A DNA stretch of 64,000 nucleotides from Nocardia brasiliensis NBRC 14402 (GCF_000308475.2 NZ_BAFT02000026.1:44939-108938); one strand, 5' to 3'; shown: positions 8,462-16,669, counted from the first letter of the stretch. Numbers and translations are program-made. The notes: generated by a model not told the origin, from the letters alone.

Positions 8462-11400
8462 TCAGGCGTCGAGCACGACGTCGGAGGTCGGCATGGACTG
8501 GCAGGTGAGGCAGTGATCGTCGGGCAGCTCGCTGCCGATGGCGACGAGGTGTGCCACTGTGCCGTCGAGCACCCGGACCGCGCAGCTCTCGCATTGGCCG
8601 ACGCGGCACCCGCTGGGCACGGACAGACCCGACTGCTCGGCGAGCTGCAAGAGGGTGCCGTCCGATTTGCGCCACGTCACGTCCCGGCCGGAGCGGGCGA
8701 ACCGAACGGTCGCGGTCGCGTCGTCGCAGATGCGCACCGGCACAGGTGCCGCGTGGAACTTCTCGGCGAAAATGTCGAATCGGGGAACACCTCGGGCCAC
8801 CAGACCGGCGGTCAGTTCGTCGAGCATGTCCTCGGGGCCGCACAGGTAGAAACGCGCTCGCCGGTCGATCAGGGCGGGGTCGACGTCGGACGCCGATACC
8901 CGCCCTTGCCGGTGGTAACGGTCGTCCGCGCCCGGCCGGCTGTAGTGGTCGATCACGCGCAAGGACGGCAGATGCGCGGCGAGGGCGGCGATCCGGTCTC
9001 GGAAGGGGTGGCGCACACCGTCCCGGTTGCCGTAGTGGAGCACGACCTCCGGGGTGGCGGACGGGGCGAGAACGAGTGTTTCGAGGTAGCTGAGGAACGG
9101 AGTGATCCCGATGCCTGCGGCCAGGAGCACGATCGGGCGGGAGTGGACGAGGGGCACGGCGAAGCCACCGGTAGGAGGGGTGACGAGCAGGCGGGTGCCG
9201 GGCCGGAGCCGCTCGTGCACGGCAGTGGAGAAACGGCCGCCGGACACCCGACGCACCGCTATCGTGTACCTCTCCTGAGCAGCCGGTCCGCCGGGTCCGG
9301 TCAGCGAGTAACTGCGGGTCAGGTCGGGTTGATCGGGCCATGCGACGGTGACGTGCTGCCCGGCGCGGAACGCGGGTAACTGTGCCCGGTCTACGGGCCG
9401 CAACTGCACCGCCAGGATCTCCTCGGTTTCGAGTTCACAGTGGTCGATCAGGAACTCCCGTTGCGAACGCCACCGTTTCGAATGCGCGAGCTGGACGTCG
9501 CAGGGCACCGCGCGCAGGCCGACGGAGCCACTGATCGGATCGCGGCTTCCGTCACCGACCAGGAGGTTGTAGTTGGTGCCGTCACCGGCGAGCGGATCCG
9601 CACCGGGCAGGGCGAGGTCCGAAGCGGCCTGCCACCAGCCGTATTCGGCGACGACGACGTCGCGGTGCAGGTCCGAGTCGATCCGTGCGCGCATACCGAC
9701 GGTGCCCCGCGATGTCCTGATCCGCACCCAGTCGCCGTCGCAGATCCCACGAGCGTCGGCGAGTTCGGCGCTCAGCTCGACGATCGGATCGGGGAAGCGT
9801 CTACGCAGCGAGGAGATTCCGCGGTGCTGGCTGTGACAGAAATAGCCGTTCTTCGCGCAGGTGAGCACCAGCGGATAGGACGCGTCCGGTGTCGGCTGCT
9901 CGGCCACCGGTACTGCGGATTGCCCGTGCTGGGCGAGCATTTCGGAGTAGAGCTCGACCCGGCGGGTCGGGGTCGCAAACCCGGTGACCGTTCCGTCGGC
10001 GGACTCCTCGGCGTATTTGCGGTAGCGGCCGGGTAATGGCAGATCCCTCCCGCCGGGGCTTTCGCGCAGCTCGGCCGCGGTGACCGCGAGCGGAGCAAGC
10101 TGATGGTTCCAGCCGTCCTCGATGCGTCCGTGGAAGAAATCCGCGCCGTGCCCCAACCGGACGGCCAGGTCGAACACGATCTCGGTGTCCGAACGCGACT
10201 CGCCCACGGGTTCGACCATCCGCGGCCGCAACTGCACTCGCTGCTGAGCGGCGACGCTGATCTCGAACCCGGCTCTGATCGCCTCGCGCTCCCAAGGGGT
10301 GTTGACCGGCAGCAACAGGTCGGCGAAGCGCGCGGTCGGGTTCTCGAACAGGTCGAGATGAACCGCGAAGTCCAAGCTGCGCAAGGCGTCTGCGGTCCGC
10401 CGCGGATCAGGCTGAGTCAGCAGCAGATTCCCGCCGAAGGACACCAGCGCCCGTACCGGATATGGCTCACCCTGGAGCACCGCTTGGCAGAAGTCGCGGG
10501 CATTGATCCAGCCCTGCGCCGGCGGTCCCAGCGGGAAGCTTTCGAGGCCAAGGGCTTTCGCGCGCTGGGCGGCGGCGAGCTGGTCGGGGCCGGTGACCGG
10601 ATTGACCGGCAGTTTGGGCAGCAACACGTTGCCGCCGGGGGCGTCGTAGCTGCCCGTGAGCGCGTAGAGGGTGGCGATCGCTCGCTCGGTCTGGGTCGCG
10701 TTGACATGCTGACCGACCCCGGACCACGCCGCGTACGACACCGATCGCGCCGCACCGAGTTCCGCGGCGAAGGTCTCGATCGCTGCCGGGGCGACCGTGG
10801 TCACCGCCGCGGCCCGGTCGACAGGCCAGGCGGCGCAGGCAGCGGCGTAGCGGTCGAAGGCGGGCGCACAGTCGACCGGTCCGCCTCGGGTGACCACCCG
10901 CCATCGGCCGCGCAGGGCGAACCGTTCCACACCGCTCGGCGCGTGGGTGGTGTCCAACGGCTCCGCCCGCCCGGACACCTCGTCCCACACCACATATCCC
11001 GGCACCCCTGGATACAGGTCCGAAGCTCGCAGGAACTCGCCGGTGTCGAGCCGGACCAGCAGCGGCGCATTCGTCCACGATCGGACGAATTCCTCGTCGT
11101 GGCCGCGTCGGGCGAGTAGTCGGCCGGCCACACTCAACGCGAGCGCGCCGTCGGTACCGGGGCGCACCCGAAGCCAGTGGTCGGCCTGCAACGCGCTGGT
11201 CGAGCGGCGCGGGTCGACGACCACGAGCCGTGCCCCTCGGGCTCGCGCCCGGGCGAGTGCCGCGGACTGCGCCAGCCAGGATTTGGCCGGGTTGTGGCCC
11301 CACAAGACGGCGAGGTCGGTGTTCGCGTAGTCCGGACCCGGCAGTCCGCTCCCGAAGGTGAAGGCGTGTGCGAAATCCTTGTGCCAATTACAGATCTCGG

Positions 11401-11815
11401 TCGAATACAGCGTGTTCGGGCTGCCGAACACCCGAATGAATCGCTCGACCCAGTCGATGGAATCCGACATCGGCGTGCCACTCGGGGAGGTCACCGAGAA
11501 CGCGACCGCTTCGGCGCCGCTTTCCGCACGGATACGGTCCAGGTTTTCAGCGACCTCGGTCAAGGCTTCGTCCCAGCCGATCTCTCGCCAGCGCGGGTCG
11601 GGATCGGATTTGGGCGTGGTCCGTCGTAGCGGCCGCCGCAAGCGCTCGGGGGAGTACACCAACTCGGGAGCGGCCCGGCCCTTCGGGCACATCGCCGCAC
11701 CGGTGGGATGTTCCGAATCCGGTCGGACATCGCGCAATACGCCGTTCTCGACCGTGTAGACAGCGCCACACCGGGAGCGGCACAGCGTGCAGTAGCCGCG
11801 CACCTCAGCCATCAT
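8462..11815 (-). CDS. Molybdopterin oxidoreductase fused to FAD/NAD reductase and 2Fe-2S ferredoxin domains
   Basis: The 1117-residue protein joins two modules. Residues 1 to about 780 are a DMSO-reductase-family catalytic subunit: N-terminal [4Fe-4S] ligands C9, C12, C16, C43; a likely Mo ligand C142 in STEICNWHK; WGHNPAKSW; and a C-terminal dinucleotide-binding domain. Residues about 790-1117 are a phthalate-dioxygenase-reductase-like module: RSYSLTGPGG for flavin, GIGITPFLSYLE for nicotinamide, YLCGPEDML, and a plant-type ferredoxin with CRVGQCESC and CLTC. One chain could thus pass electrons between NAD(P)H and the Mo centre. The start has AAGGAG. The substrate is unknown. Confidence 0.9.
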   Translation of the reverse strand: MMAEVRGYCTLCRSRCGAVYTVENGVLRDVRPDSEHPTGAAMCPKGRAAPELVYSPERLRRPLRRTTPKSDPDPRWREIGWDEALTEVAENLDRIRAESGAEAVAFSVTSPSGTPMSDSIDWVERFIRVFGSPNTLYSTEICNWHKDFAHAFTFGSGLPGPDYANTDLAVLWGHNPAKSWLAQSAALARARARGARLVVVDPRRSTSALQADHWLRVRPGTDGALALSVAGRLLARRGHDEEFVRSWTNAPLLVRLDTGEFLRASDLYPGVPGYVVWDEVSGRAEPLDTTHAPSGVERFALRGRWRVVTRGGPVDCAPAFDRYAAACAAWPVDRAAAVTTVAPAAIETFAAELGAARSVSYAAWSGVGQHVNATQTERAIATLYALTGSYDAPGGNVLLPKLPVNPVTGPDQLAAAQRAKALGLESFPLGPPAQGWINARDFCQAVLQGEPYPVRALVSFGGNLLLTQPDPRRTADALRSLDFAVHLDLFENPTARFADLLLPVNTPWEREAIRAGFEISVAAQQRVQLRPRMVEPVGESRSDTEIVFDLAVRLGHGADFFHGRIEDGWNHQLAPLAVTAAELRESPGGRDLPLPGRYRKYAEESADGTVTGFATPTRRVELYSEMLAQHGQSAVPVAEQPTPDASYPLVLTCAKNGYFCHSQHRGISSLRRRFPDPIVELSAELADARGICDGDWVRIRTSRGTVGMRARIDSDLHRDVVVAEYGWWQAASDLALPGADPLAGDGTNYNLLVGDGSRDPISGSVGLRAVPCDVQLAHSKRWRSQREFLIDHCELETEEILAVQLRPVDRAQLPAFRAGQHVTVAWPDQPDLTRSYSLTGPGGPAAQERYTIAVRRVSGGRFSTAVHERLRPGTRLLVTPPTGGFAVPLVHSRPIVLLAAGIGITPFLSYLETLVLAPSATPEVVLHYGNRDGVRHPFRDRIAALAAHLPSLRVIDHYSRPGADDRYHRQGRVSASDVDPALIDRRARFYLCGPEDMLDELTAGLVARGVPRFDIFAEKFHAAPVPVRICDDATATVRFARSGRDVTWRKSDGTLLQLAEQSGLSVPSGCRVGQCESCAVRVLDGTVAHLVAIGSELPDDHCLTCQSMPTSDVVLDA

Positions 11816-11826
11816 GTTACTCCTTA

Positions 11827-11845
11827 GTAACCGGCTACCGGTTAC
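11827..11845. promoter_or_regulatory. Palindromic operator, probably GntR site
   Basis: GTAACCGGCTACCGGTTAC has perfect 8-bp arms around CTA. A second imperfect copy (GTTACCG, then CCGGTGAC) overlaps its right side. It lies 12 bp upstream of the oxidoreductase start and 72 bp from the divergent GntR start, a placement suited to control of both. Confidence 0.65.
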
Positions 11846-11916
11846 CGATTGCCGGTGACAAGTAAGATGCGGGAAAGGGGCGGGGAAGTCAAGGCCGAGC
11901 GTCGAAAGGCAGGTAG

Positions 11917-12573
11917 TTGACCGAGGACGGAGCAGTGCGACTGCAGCACACCAACTTGCGGGACCAAGTGCTCGAAGTCGTGCGGCAAGCGATGGTGTCC
12001 GGTGAGCTCCGGCCAGGAGACATCTACTCGGCCGCGGCGCTCGCGACCCGGCTGGGGGTATCCAGCAGTCCGGTCCGGGAAGCGATGCTGACGCTGGTCA
12101 CGCAGGGCTTGATGGAGCCGGTGCGCAACCGGGGTTACCGCATTGTCGCAATGACCGAGCAGGATCTGGACGAGATCTACGAGCTGCGTCAGTTGCTGGA
12201 GATCCCGGCCACGCTCGCCGCGGGCGCGAAGATCGAACCCGAGGACCTGGACCGGCTCGCCGGTTTGGCCGGGGATATCGAAAGCGCGGCCCGGGCCGGT
12301 GATGTCGCCGGCTTCCTCGAGGCAGACCGGCGGTTCCATCTGGACCTGCTGGCACACGGCGGAAATCGCCGGCTGGTGGACAGCATCGCCACCCTGCGGG
12401 ATCAAACGCGTCTGTACGGATTGGACAAACTAGCCGAGGGCGGGCGGCTGATCGGGGCAGCGGTCGAACATCGAGAAATCCTCGCCGCCATCTCGTCGCG
12501 CGATTGGCCCGAGCTGGAAAGCCTGATGCATACGCATCTGCGCCACACCCGCGCGGACTGGGCGAGCGGCTGA
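11917..12573 (+). CDS. GntR-family (FadR/FCD) transcriptional regulator
   Basis: A 218-residue protein: winged helix-turn-helix at about 15-75 (LGVSSSPVREAMLTLVTQGL, then VRNRGYRI) and an FCD ligand-binding domain (LDEIYELRQLLEIPATLAAG; FHLDLLAHGGNRRLVD). FCD proteins sense small carboxylates through a metal site. TTG 11917 has AGGCAGG upstream. It diverges from the oxidoreductase operon across a palindrome and is its likely regulator. Confidence 0.88.
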   Translation: MTEDGAVRLQHTNLRDQVLEVVRQAMVSGELRPGDIYSAAALATRLGVSSSPVREAMLTLVTQGLMEPVRNRGYRIVAMTEQDLDEIYELRQLLEIPATLAAGAKIEPEDLDRLAGLAGDIESAARAGDVAGFLEADRRFHLDLLAHGGNRRLVDSIATLRDQTRLYGLDKLAEGGRLIGAAVEHREILAAISSRDWPELESLMHTHLRHTRADWASG

Positions 12574-12624
12574 AAGGAGCTGAAAGCAACGTGGCCGCAA
12601 CGCTTTTAGTGCAACATTGAGCGT

Positions 12625-12654
12625 GTGGTACCCGGCTGCGGAGTTCGGTACCAC
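12625..12654. promoter_or_regulatory. Inverted repeat upstream of C2-domain gene
   Basis: GTGGTACC (12625-12632) and GGTACCAC (12647-12654) are a perfect dyad with 14-bp spacer, 22 bp before the C2-domain start. Operator-like; the regulator is unknown. Confidence 0.4.
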
Positions 12655-12676
12655 CTAGTCGGCGCAGGAGACGGTC

Positions 12677-13027
12677 ATGGTTGAAATCAATCTCGTTCTA
12701 TCCGCCCGAGACCTGCCGGACACCGACACGATAGGTGAGACGGATCCCTACCTGAAACTCTATGTTCAGCGCGCCGGAGCTTGGGTGCTGGCCACCATGA
12801 CCGAGATCCACAAAAACGACTTGAATCCTCGCTACGCGCCCTGCGTCATCGAGGTGGACGATAGTGAACGGTCCGCCCTGCGCATCGAGGTGTGGGACCA
12901 CGATCGGATGGGCAGCGACGAATTGGTCGGCAAAGTCGAACTCTCGGTGGCCGAGTTCCTGCGCGCCGGAGGAAACGTCACCCTGGCATTGCCTGGCGGA
13001 GGACAACTCAACGTCCTGAAGCGGTGA
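12677..13027 (+). CDS. Stand-alone C2-domain protein
   Basis: The 116 residues make one C2 domain: SARDLPDTDTIGETDPYLKL forms strands 1-2 with the first calcium loop (Asp residues of DLPDTD and TDPY), and IEVWDHDRMGSDELVG is the second calcium loop with Asp at WDHD and SDE. C2 domains bind phospholipid membranes, often with calcium, and are mainly eukaryotic; a free C2 in an actinomycete is unusual. There is no signal peptide, so it should act at the inner face of the membrane. ATG has GGAG 6 nt upstream. The gene is monocistronic. Confidence 0.82.
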   Translation: MVEINLVLSARDLPDTDTIGETDPYLKLYVQRAGAWVLATMTEIHKNDLNPRYAPCVIEVDDSERSALRIEVWDHDRMGSDELVGKVELSVAEFLRAGGNVTLALPGGGQLNVLKR

Positions 13028-13063
13028 TGGGGCGACGGCGCGGCGTCCGTTCGCTGCGGTGGC

Positions 13064-13255
13064 TCAGCGGCTCGCGGGCGGTTGGCGGTCGGTCGGGGTG
13101 AGGAGGTCTGAGCGCACGTCGAAGACGAACGGTACGTTGTCGGGGCCGCCGGACAACCACCATGTGCTGATCCCCGGCTGCGGATCGTCGCTGAGCCGAT
13201 GGACAGCCCTGGCGGGCAGCTCACAACCATCGCCCTTACCCAAACTCTGTTGCAC
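13064..13255 (-). CDS. Small hypothetical protein (63 aa), convergent with the C2 gene
   Basis: GTG 13255 has AAGG 7 nt upstream and the codons end mostly in G or C. The composition is protein-like, including GISTWWLSGGPDNVPFVFDV. No family is recognised. The stop lies 36 bp from the stop of the convergent C2-domain gene. It could be spurious, but it is the only plausible coding stretch in the 336-bp gap. Confidence 0.4.
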   Translation of the reverse strand: MQQSLGKGDGCELPARAVHRLSDDPQPGISTWWLSGGPDNVPFVFDVRSDLLTPTDRQPPASR

Positions 13256-13363
13256 CGCAGCACCTTATCGAGATGACGTAAACCGCCGCGGGACAGCGCA
13301 GTCGATCGACCTGCGGTCACAAATGCGGTTGGCGAAGATTCGGTCGGCGAGAAGAATCGAGCC

Positions 13364-13771
13364 GTGACGAAGACTGTGACGCTGATCAGATCCGGCAAGC
13401 TGGCCACTGTTGCCGAATATGCTTATGCCGCTACGGCTCAGGCGGAGGCGCGGCTGATCTTTCTCGCCGGTGCGTGCCCGCTGAACGCCGACGGCAGCAC
13501 CGCGGCGGTGGGAGATTACGCGGGACAGGCTGCGAAGGCGATCGAGAACCTGAAGATCGCGTTGCACGAGGCCGGTGCCGAACTCGAGAACGTGATCAAC
13601 ACGCGGGTGCTCGTCGCCAGTTCCCGGCAGGGAGATTTGGTCACGGCCTGGGAGGTCGTGCGGGACGCGTTCGCCGAACACGATGTGCCGAGCACACTGC
13701 TGGGTGTCACGGTGCTCGGCTACGACGACCAGCTGGTGGAGATCGAAGCGGTGGCTGCCGTCGTGGATTAG
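13364..13771 (+). CDS. RidA (YjgF/YER057c/UK114) family protein
   Basis: A 135-residue protein with RidA features: LIFLAGACPLNADGS, VGDYAGQAAKAIENLKIALHEAGAE, NTRVLVAS, and the C-terminal strand LVEIEAVAAV. RidA proteins deaminate reactive enamine/imine intermediates of amino acid metabolism. The gene ends 57 bp before the PadR start, with the PadR operator in between, so it is probably transcribed separately. Confidence 0.85.
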   Translation: MTKTVTLIRSGKLATVAEYAYAATAQAEARLIFLAGACPLNADGSTAAVGDYAGQAAKAIENLKIALHEAGAELENVINTRVLVASSRQGDLVTAWEVVRDAFAEHDVPSTLLGVTVLGYDDQLVEIEAVAAVVD

Positions 13772-13776
13772 TAGGT

Positions 13777-13810
13777 AATGGTACTATTCCGAGAATTGAC
13801 TAGTACCATT
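13777..13810. promoter_or_regulatory. PadR operator upstream of padR-like gene
   Basis: AATGGTACTA (13777-13786) and TAGTACCATT (13801-13810) are a perfect 10-bp dyad with 14-bp spacer, 17 bp before the PadR start. The inner TACTA-N14-TAGTA recurs upstream of the carotenoid oxygenase. Confidence 0.7.
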
Positions 13811-13827
13811 TTTGCCTCGGAGGGTGG

Positions 13828-14475
13828 ATGGCGCTCAAACACGCTGTGCTGGCGGTGCTTTCACGGGGTGATTCCTCGGGGTATGAGCTGTCGAAGGCCT
13901 TCGAAGTCGGCGTGACGAATTTCTGGCACGCGACGCCGCAGCAGGTCTATGCGGAGCTGACCAAGCTGGAAGAGTCGGGGTTGATCAGCGGTCGGGACGT
14001 GATCGGGCGCGGGCGGCAGACCAAGCGGGTCTTCACGGTGACCGACAGCGGTCGGGACGAGCTGTCCGCGTTTGTCGCTGTGTCGTCGAAACCGGGCGCG
14101 ATCCGGGAAGATCTGGTCGTCAAGGTGTATGCGTCGGAATTCGCGGAGGCCGAGGTGCTGGCCGTCGAACTCGAGGAGCGGGCCGAACGTTCCCGGACCA
14201 AAATGGTGGTGCTCGACGCCATTTTGGCCGACCTGTTGGGCGACGACGACGAGCAGACCCATTTGAGTACCTCCGAGCATCCCGGCCGATACCTCACCGC
14301 GATTCGTGGCCGTGGCTTCGAGGCGGAGAACTACGCGTGGTTCCGTTGGGCCGCTGCGGTTTTGCGTGCCCGTGCGGCGGGTGAGCCGGTGCCCGCGCGT
14401 TCGGACCCGCAGGCGATATCACGGCTCGTCGGGGATCCAGGAGGCGTGGAATCCGTAGGGCACCCGGGTCGGTAG
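13828..14475 (+). CDS. PadR-family transcriptional regulator
   Basis: A 215-residue protein with an N-terminal PadR winged helix: LKHAVLAVLSRGDSSGYELS, HATPQQVYAELTKLEESGLI, and the wing RQTKRVFTVTDSGRDEL. A C-terminal helical Vir-type domain (about 95-180) is for dimerisation. Its 3' end overlaps the 3' end of the convergent carotenoid oxygenase gene by 57 bp. The inverted repeat in its own promoter recurs at the oxygenase promoter, so it probably represses both. Confidence 0.88.
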   Translation: MALKHAVLAVLSRGDSSGYELSKAFEVGVTNFWHATPQQVYAELTKLEESGLISGRDVIGRGRQTKRVFTVTDSGRDELSAFVAVSSKPGAIREDLVVKVYASEFAEAEVLAVELEERAERSRTKMVVLDAILADLLGDDDEQTHLSTSEHPGRYLTAIRGRGFEAENYAWFRWAAAVLRARAAGEPVPARSDPQAISRLVGDPGGVESVGHPGR

Positions 14476-15801
14476 CGTGATCCGGGCGACCGGTGGGCCC
14501 GAGAAGTCGGTGGCGTCGAGCACCACCAGTTGTGATGGGGCGGTACCGATTCCGGTGACGAGCGAGAGCAGCCAGCCCTCGTCTTCGCCGTATCCGCCTG
14601 GGGCGGCGACGAAGTCGGCTTCACCGGGCACCTGCGTGGTGCCGAACCGGTGGGAGCTGCTGGTGCCCGCCACCGTGTCGTATTTGACGAGTTCGTAGCC
14701 GTCGGGGCCGTTTCGGCGCGGGTAGCCCACCGCGTAGACGTCACGACTCGCGCGACCGGTGTGATCTGCGTTGATGGTCGGGAACTCGACCGCGCGATCG
14801 TCGAGTTGATCTTCGCGCACGATCCGGGTCGCGGGATCGAGGGTCCAGCGATGCAGGAACGCCTCGGGCAGTGGGTTGCGGTCATCCAGATTGCCCGGAA
14901 CATGCTGGACGTAGCCGCCGAGCCGAGCCCAGCTGACGTCCCAGCCCTGCGGTACAACGCGGTTGCCTTCCAACACGATTCGACCGTTGTCGTCTTCCCG
15001 CGCGTTCGCGGTGTGGATGATCCAGCACGGGTCGACGGTGATCCAGACGATGTCGGCACTGGCACCGTGCTTGGGCATGATCCCGATGCGCGGTTCGTGG
15101 GTCTCGCTCCAGTGCATCGGCAGCGGATTGCGTCCGACCTGATCCGGGTCACCGACCACCGGCAGGTCGAACCAGATCACATAGTTCTGCGTGATCGCGA
15201 AATCGTGCATCAACGTCACGGCCGGGACCTCGATCGGCACGCTGCGCAACAGCTCGCCGTCGGGGGAGGCCACGTGATAGACCAGGTGTGGCGGTGTAGG
15301 GCGATACGCGTCGAAGAAGTGCAGTTCGCCGGTGGCCGGGTCCACTTTCGGATGCGCGGTCATCCCGGTGGCCAGCCGCCCGCCGAAGTCGTACGGGCCG
15401 ACGGTATCGAGTTCGGCGTCGACCTCGTAGGGGAGCATGCCCTCCTGAAGTGCGAGTATCCGCCCGGCGTACGGCACGACGTGCGTGTTGGCCGTGCCGA
15501 CCGACAGATCCCGGGCGGGGTCGAACAAGTCGTAGCCGTCGGGTGGCGGTGTGGTGCGAATCCACCGATTGCGGTACCACTCGGCGCGGCCGTCGCGGAT
15601 CCGGATGCCGTGCAGCATGCCGGGGCCGGCCCACAAATGGCCGGGATCGGCGCCGGGCGCGGGATTCGGGCCGTTGCGCAGGTAGCGGCCGCACAGTTCC
15701 GGCGGTAGGGCCCCGGTGACCTCCAGATTCCGTGCTTCGGTCGCGACGGCCACGGGCTCGAGGATGCCGGACAAGTAGCGAGGGGTATCGAGCGATGTCA
15801 T
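14419..15801 (-). CDS. Carotenoid oxygenase (RPE65/CCD) family protein
   Basis: A 460-residue protein with the family frame: RYLRNGPNPAPG near the N-terminus, WAGPGMLHGIRIRDG, GMTAHPKVDPATGELHFF, TLMHDFAITQNYVIWFDLP and the C-terminal GFHASWIP. The Fe(II)-binding His residues of the seven-bladed propeller are visible in TAHP, MHDF and GFHASW. Such enzymes cleave double bonds of apocarotenoids or stilbenes with O2. No carotenoid synthesis gene is nearby, so the substrate is open. Confidence 0.88.
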   Translation of the reverse strand: MTSLDTPRYLSGILEPVAVATEARNLEVTGALPPELCGRYLRNGPNPAPGADPGHLWAGPGMLHGIRIRDGRAEWYRNRWIRTTPPPDGYDLFDPARDLSVGTANTHVVPYAGRILALQEGMLPYEVDAELDTVGPYDFGGRLATGMTAHPKVDPATGELHFFDAYRPTPPHLVYHVASPDGELLRSVPIEVPAVTLMHDFAITQNYVIWFDLPVVGDPDQVGRNPLPMHWSETHEPRIGIMPKHGASADIVWITVDPCWIIHTANAREDDNGRIVLEGNRVVPQGWDVSWARLGGYVQHVPGNLDDRNPLPEAFLHRWTLDPATRIVREDQLDDRAVEFPTINADHTGRASRDVYAVGYPRRNGPDGYELVKYDTVAGTSSSHRFGTTQVPGEADFVAAPGGYGEDEGWLLSLVTGIGTAPSQLVVLDATDFSGPPVARITLPTRVPYGFHASWIPDEP

Positions 15802-15813
15802 AGTCCACTCTCC

Positions 15814-15837
15814 TACTACTCAAGGAGTTGATTAGTA
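15814..15837. promoter_or_regulatory. PadR-type operator upstream of carotenoid oxygenase
   Basis: TACTA (15814-15818) and TAGTA (15833-15837) are spaced by 14 bp exactly as in the PadR promoter dyad. The site begins 13 bp upstream of the oxygenase start codon. Confidence 0.65.
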
Positions 15838-16161
15838 GTATGTGATAGTAGACGTCGACTTGCTTATTCGACAAGGGGTGTGAGTCTCGCTACGGCGATG
15901 ACTTTCGCTCTGCCGGTGCTGGCGACCGAGCCGGTGGCGATGCCGGCATTCGACCTTTGTCTGAAGTGCGGAGCGGGGCCCGGTCGGTTGGCAGATCCGG
16001 CGGGACCCCGCTCATCGGGTGCGCAGTCGAGGTGCTCGAATTGATCATGGGCCACGGGCTCCGCCGGGCAAGGGGCGTCGGAAATGTGCCCGTGACTGCG
16101 GGCATCACCTCCTCTATCGCCTCGTAAAGTGGTTGCATCATGCTGCCATTACGCCACATAT
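15838..16161. other. Intergenic region without a convincing gene
   Basis: The stretch has open frames of 60-90 codons on both strands, but none has good codon use plus a ribosome site. Promoter material for the oxygenase and the left flank of the 18-bp element at 16162 are all that is recognised. Confidence 0.4.
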
Positions 16162-16179
16162 TGCTTCATATATGGAACG
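16162..16179. promoter_or_regulatory. 18-bp recurrent element, copy 1
   Basis: TGCTTCATATATGGAACG matches 14 of 18 positions of the copy at 37296. It lies 361 bp upstream of the carotenoid oxygenase start; which gene it serves is unclear. Confidence 0.5.
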
Positions 16180-16230
16180 GGTATCGCAAGGGCGGGCGGG
16201 TCGGGATGTGGCATGGATCGAGGATCCGGG

Positions 16231-16265
16231 GGCGTGGCCAGGTCCCCGTTAGGCCTGGCCACGCC
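16231..16265. terminator. Strong hairpin 3' of whiB
   Basis: GGCGTGGCCAGG (16231-16242) and CCTGGCCACGCC (16254-16265) form a perfect 12-bp stem with an 11-nt loop, downstream of the whiB stop at 16349 (minus strand). Confidence 0.6.
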
Positions 16266-16278
16266 CTCCATCACCCTT

Positions 16279-16310
16279 TCGGGGGCGCGCACTCCGATTC
16301 GCGCTCCCGA
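16279..16310. terminator. Second hairpin 3' of whiB
   Basis: TCGGGGGCGCG (16279-16289) and CGCGCTCCCGA (16300-16310) pair with one mismatch. It is the nearer of two tandem stems after the minus-strand whiB. Confidence 0.5.
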
Positions 16311-16348
16311 AGGCTCGGGAATTCTGTTCAGATGTGGAGCATGCTGAT

Positions 16349-16669
16349 TCAATATCGCATTGTGTACGGGTGCCCGGCGATATCACCTCTCGGGAGTGGG
16401 CCTTGGGCGCTCCCGTCTGCGATCGCCCGCAGGAGCTGCTTCGCTTCGCTTTGTCGGCGATCGGATGGATCGCTGAGATCTACGGAAGCCACGATGCCGT
16501 GTGTGATGCCGATGCGTAGTGCGTCGTGGGCGCACGACCGCAAGGCTGGGCAGCTCGTACAGATCACCTGTGCAAGCAATACGTGAGCCGGGCGATCGTT
16601 TCCTTCTGGGAAGAAGACTTCGGGGTCAACGCTCTGGCAGAGACGTTTTGAGAGGGTATTCTGCTCCAC
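16349..16669 (-). CDS. Atypical WhiB-family protein lacking the G-W-G-G turn
   Basis: A 106-residue protein. Four Cys are present: RLCQSVDPEVFFPE, then CTSCPALRSC. The usual GVWGG turn is replaced by GITHGIVASVDL, also seen in the WhiB at 39201-39482, so this is a distinct subgroup. GTG 16669 overlaps the stop of doxX by one base (TAGTG), implying translational coupling. The tail is polar rather than strongly basic. Without the turn, the usual sigma-factor contact may differ. Confidence 0.78.
   Translation of the reverse strand: MEQNTLSKRLCQSVDPEVFFPEGNDRPAHVLLAQVICTSCPALRSCAHDALRIGITHGIVASVDLSDPSDRRQSEAKQLLRAIADGSAQGPLPRGDIAGHPYTMRY

Noticed and set aside
8445..9341. N-terminal extension of the cyclodeaminase frame
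   Set aside because: It overlaps the oxidoreductase gene on the same strand in another frame and lacks a domain; GTG 8444 has a ribosome site and fits the family length.
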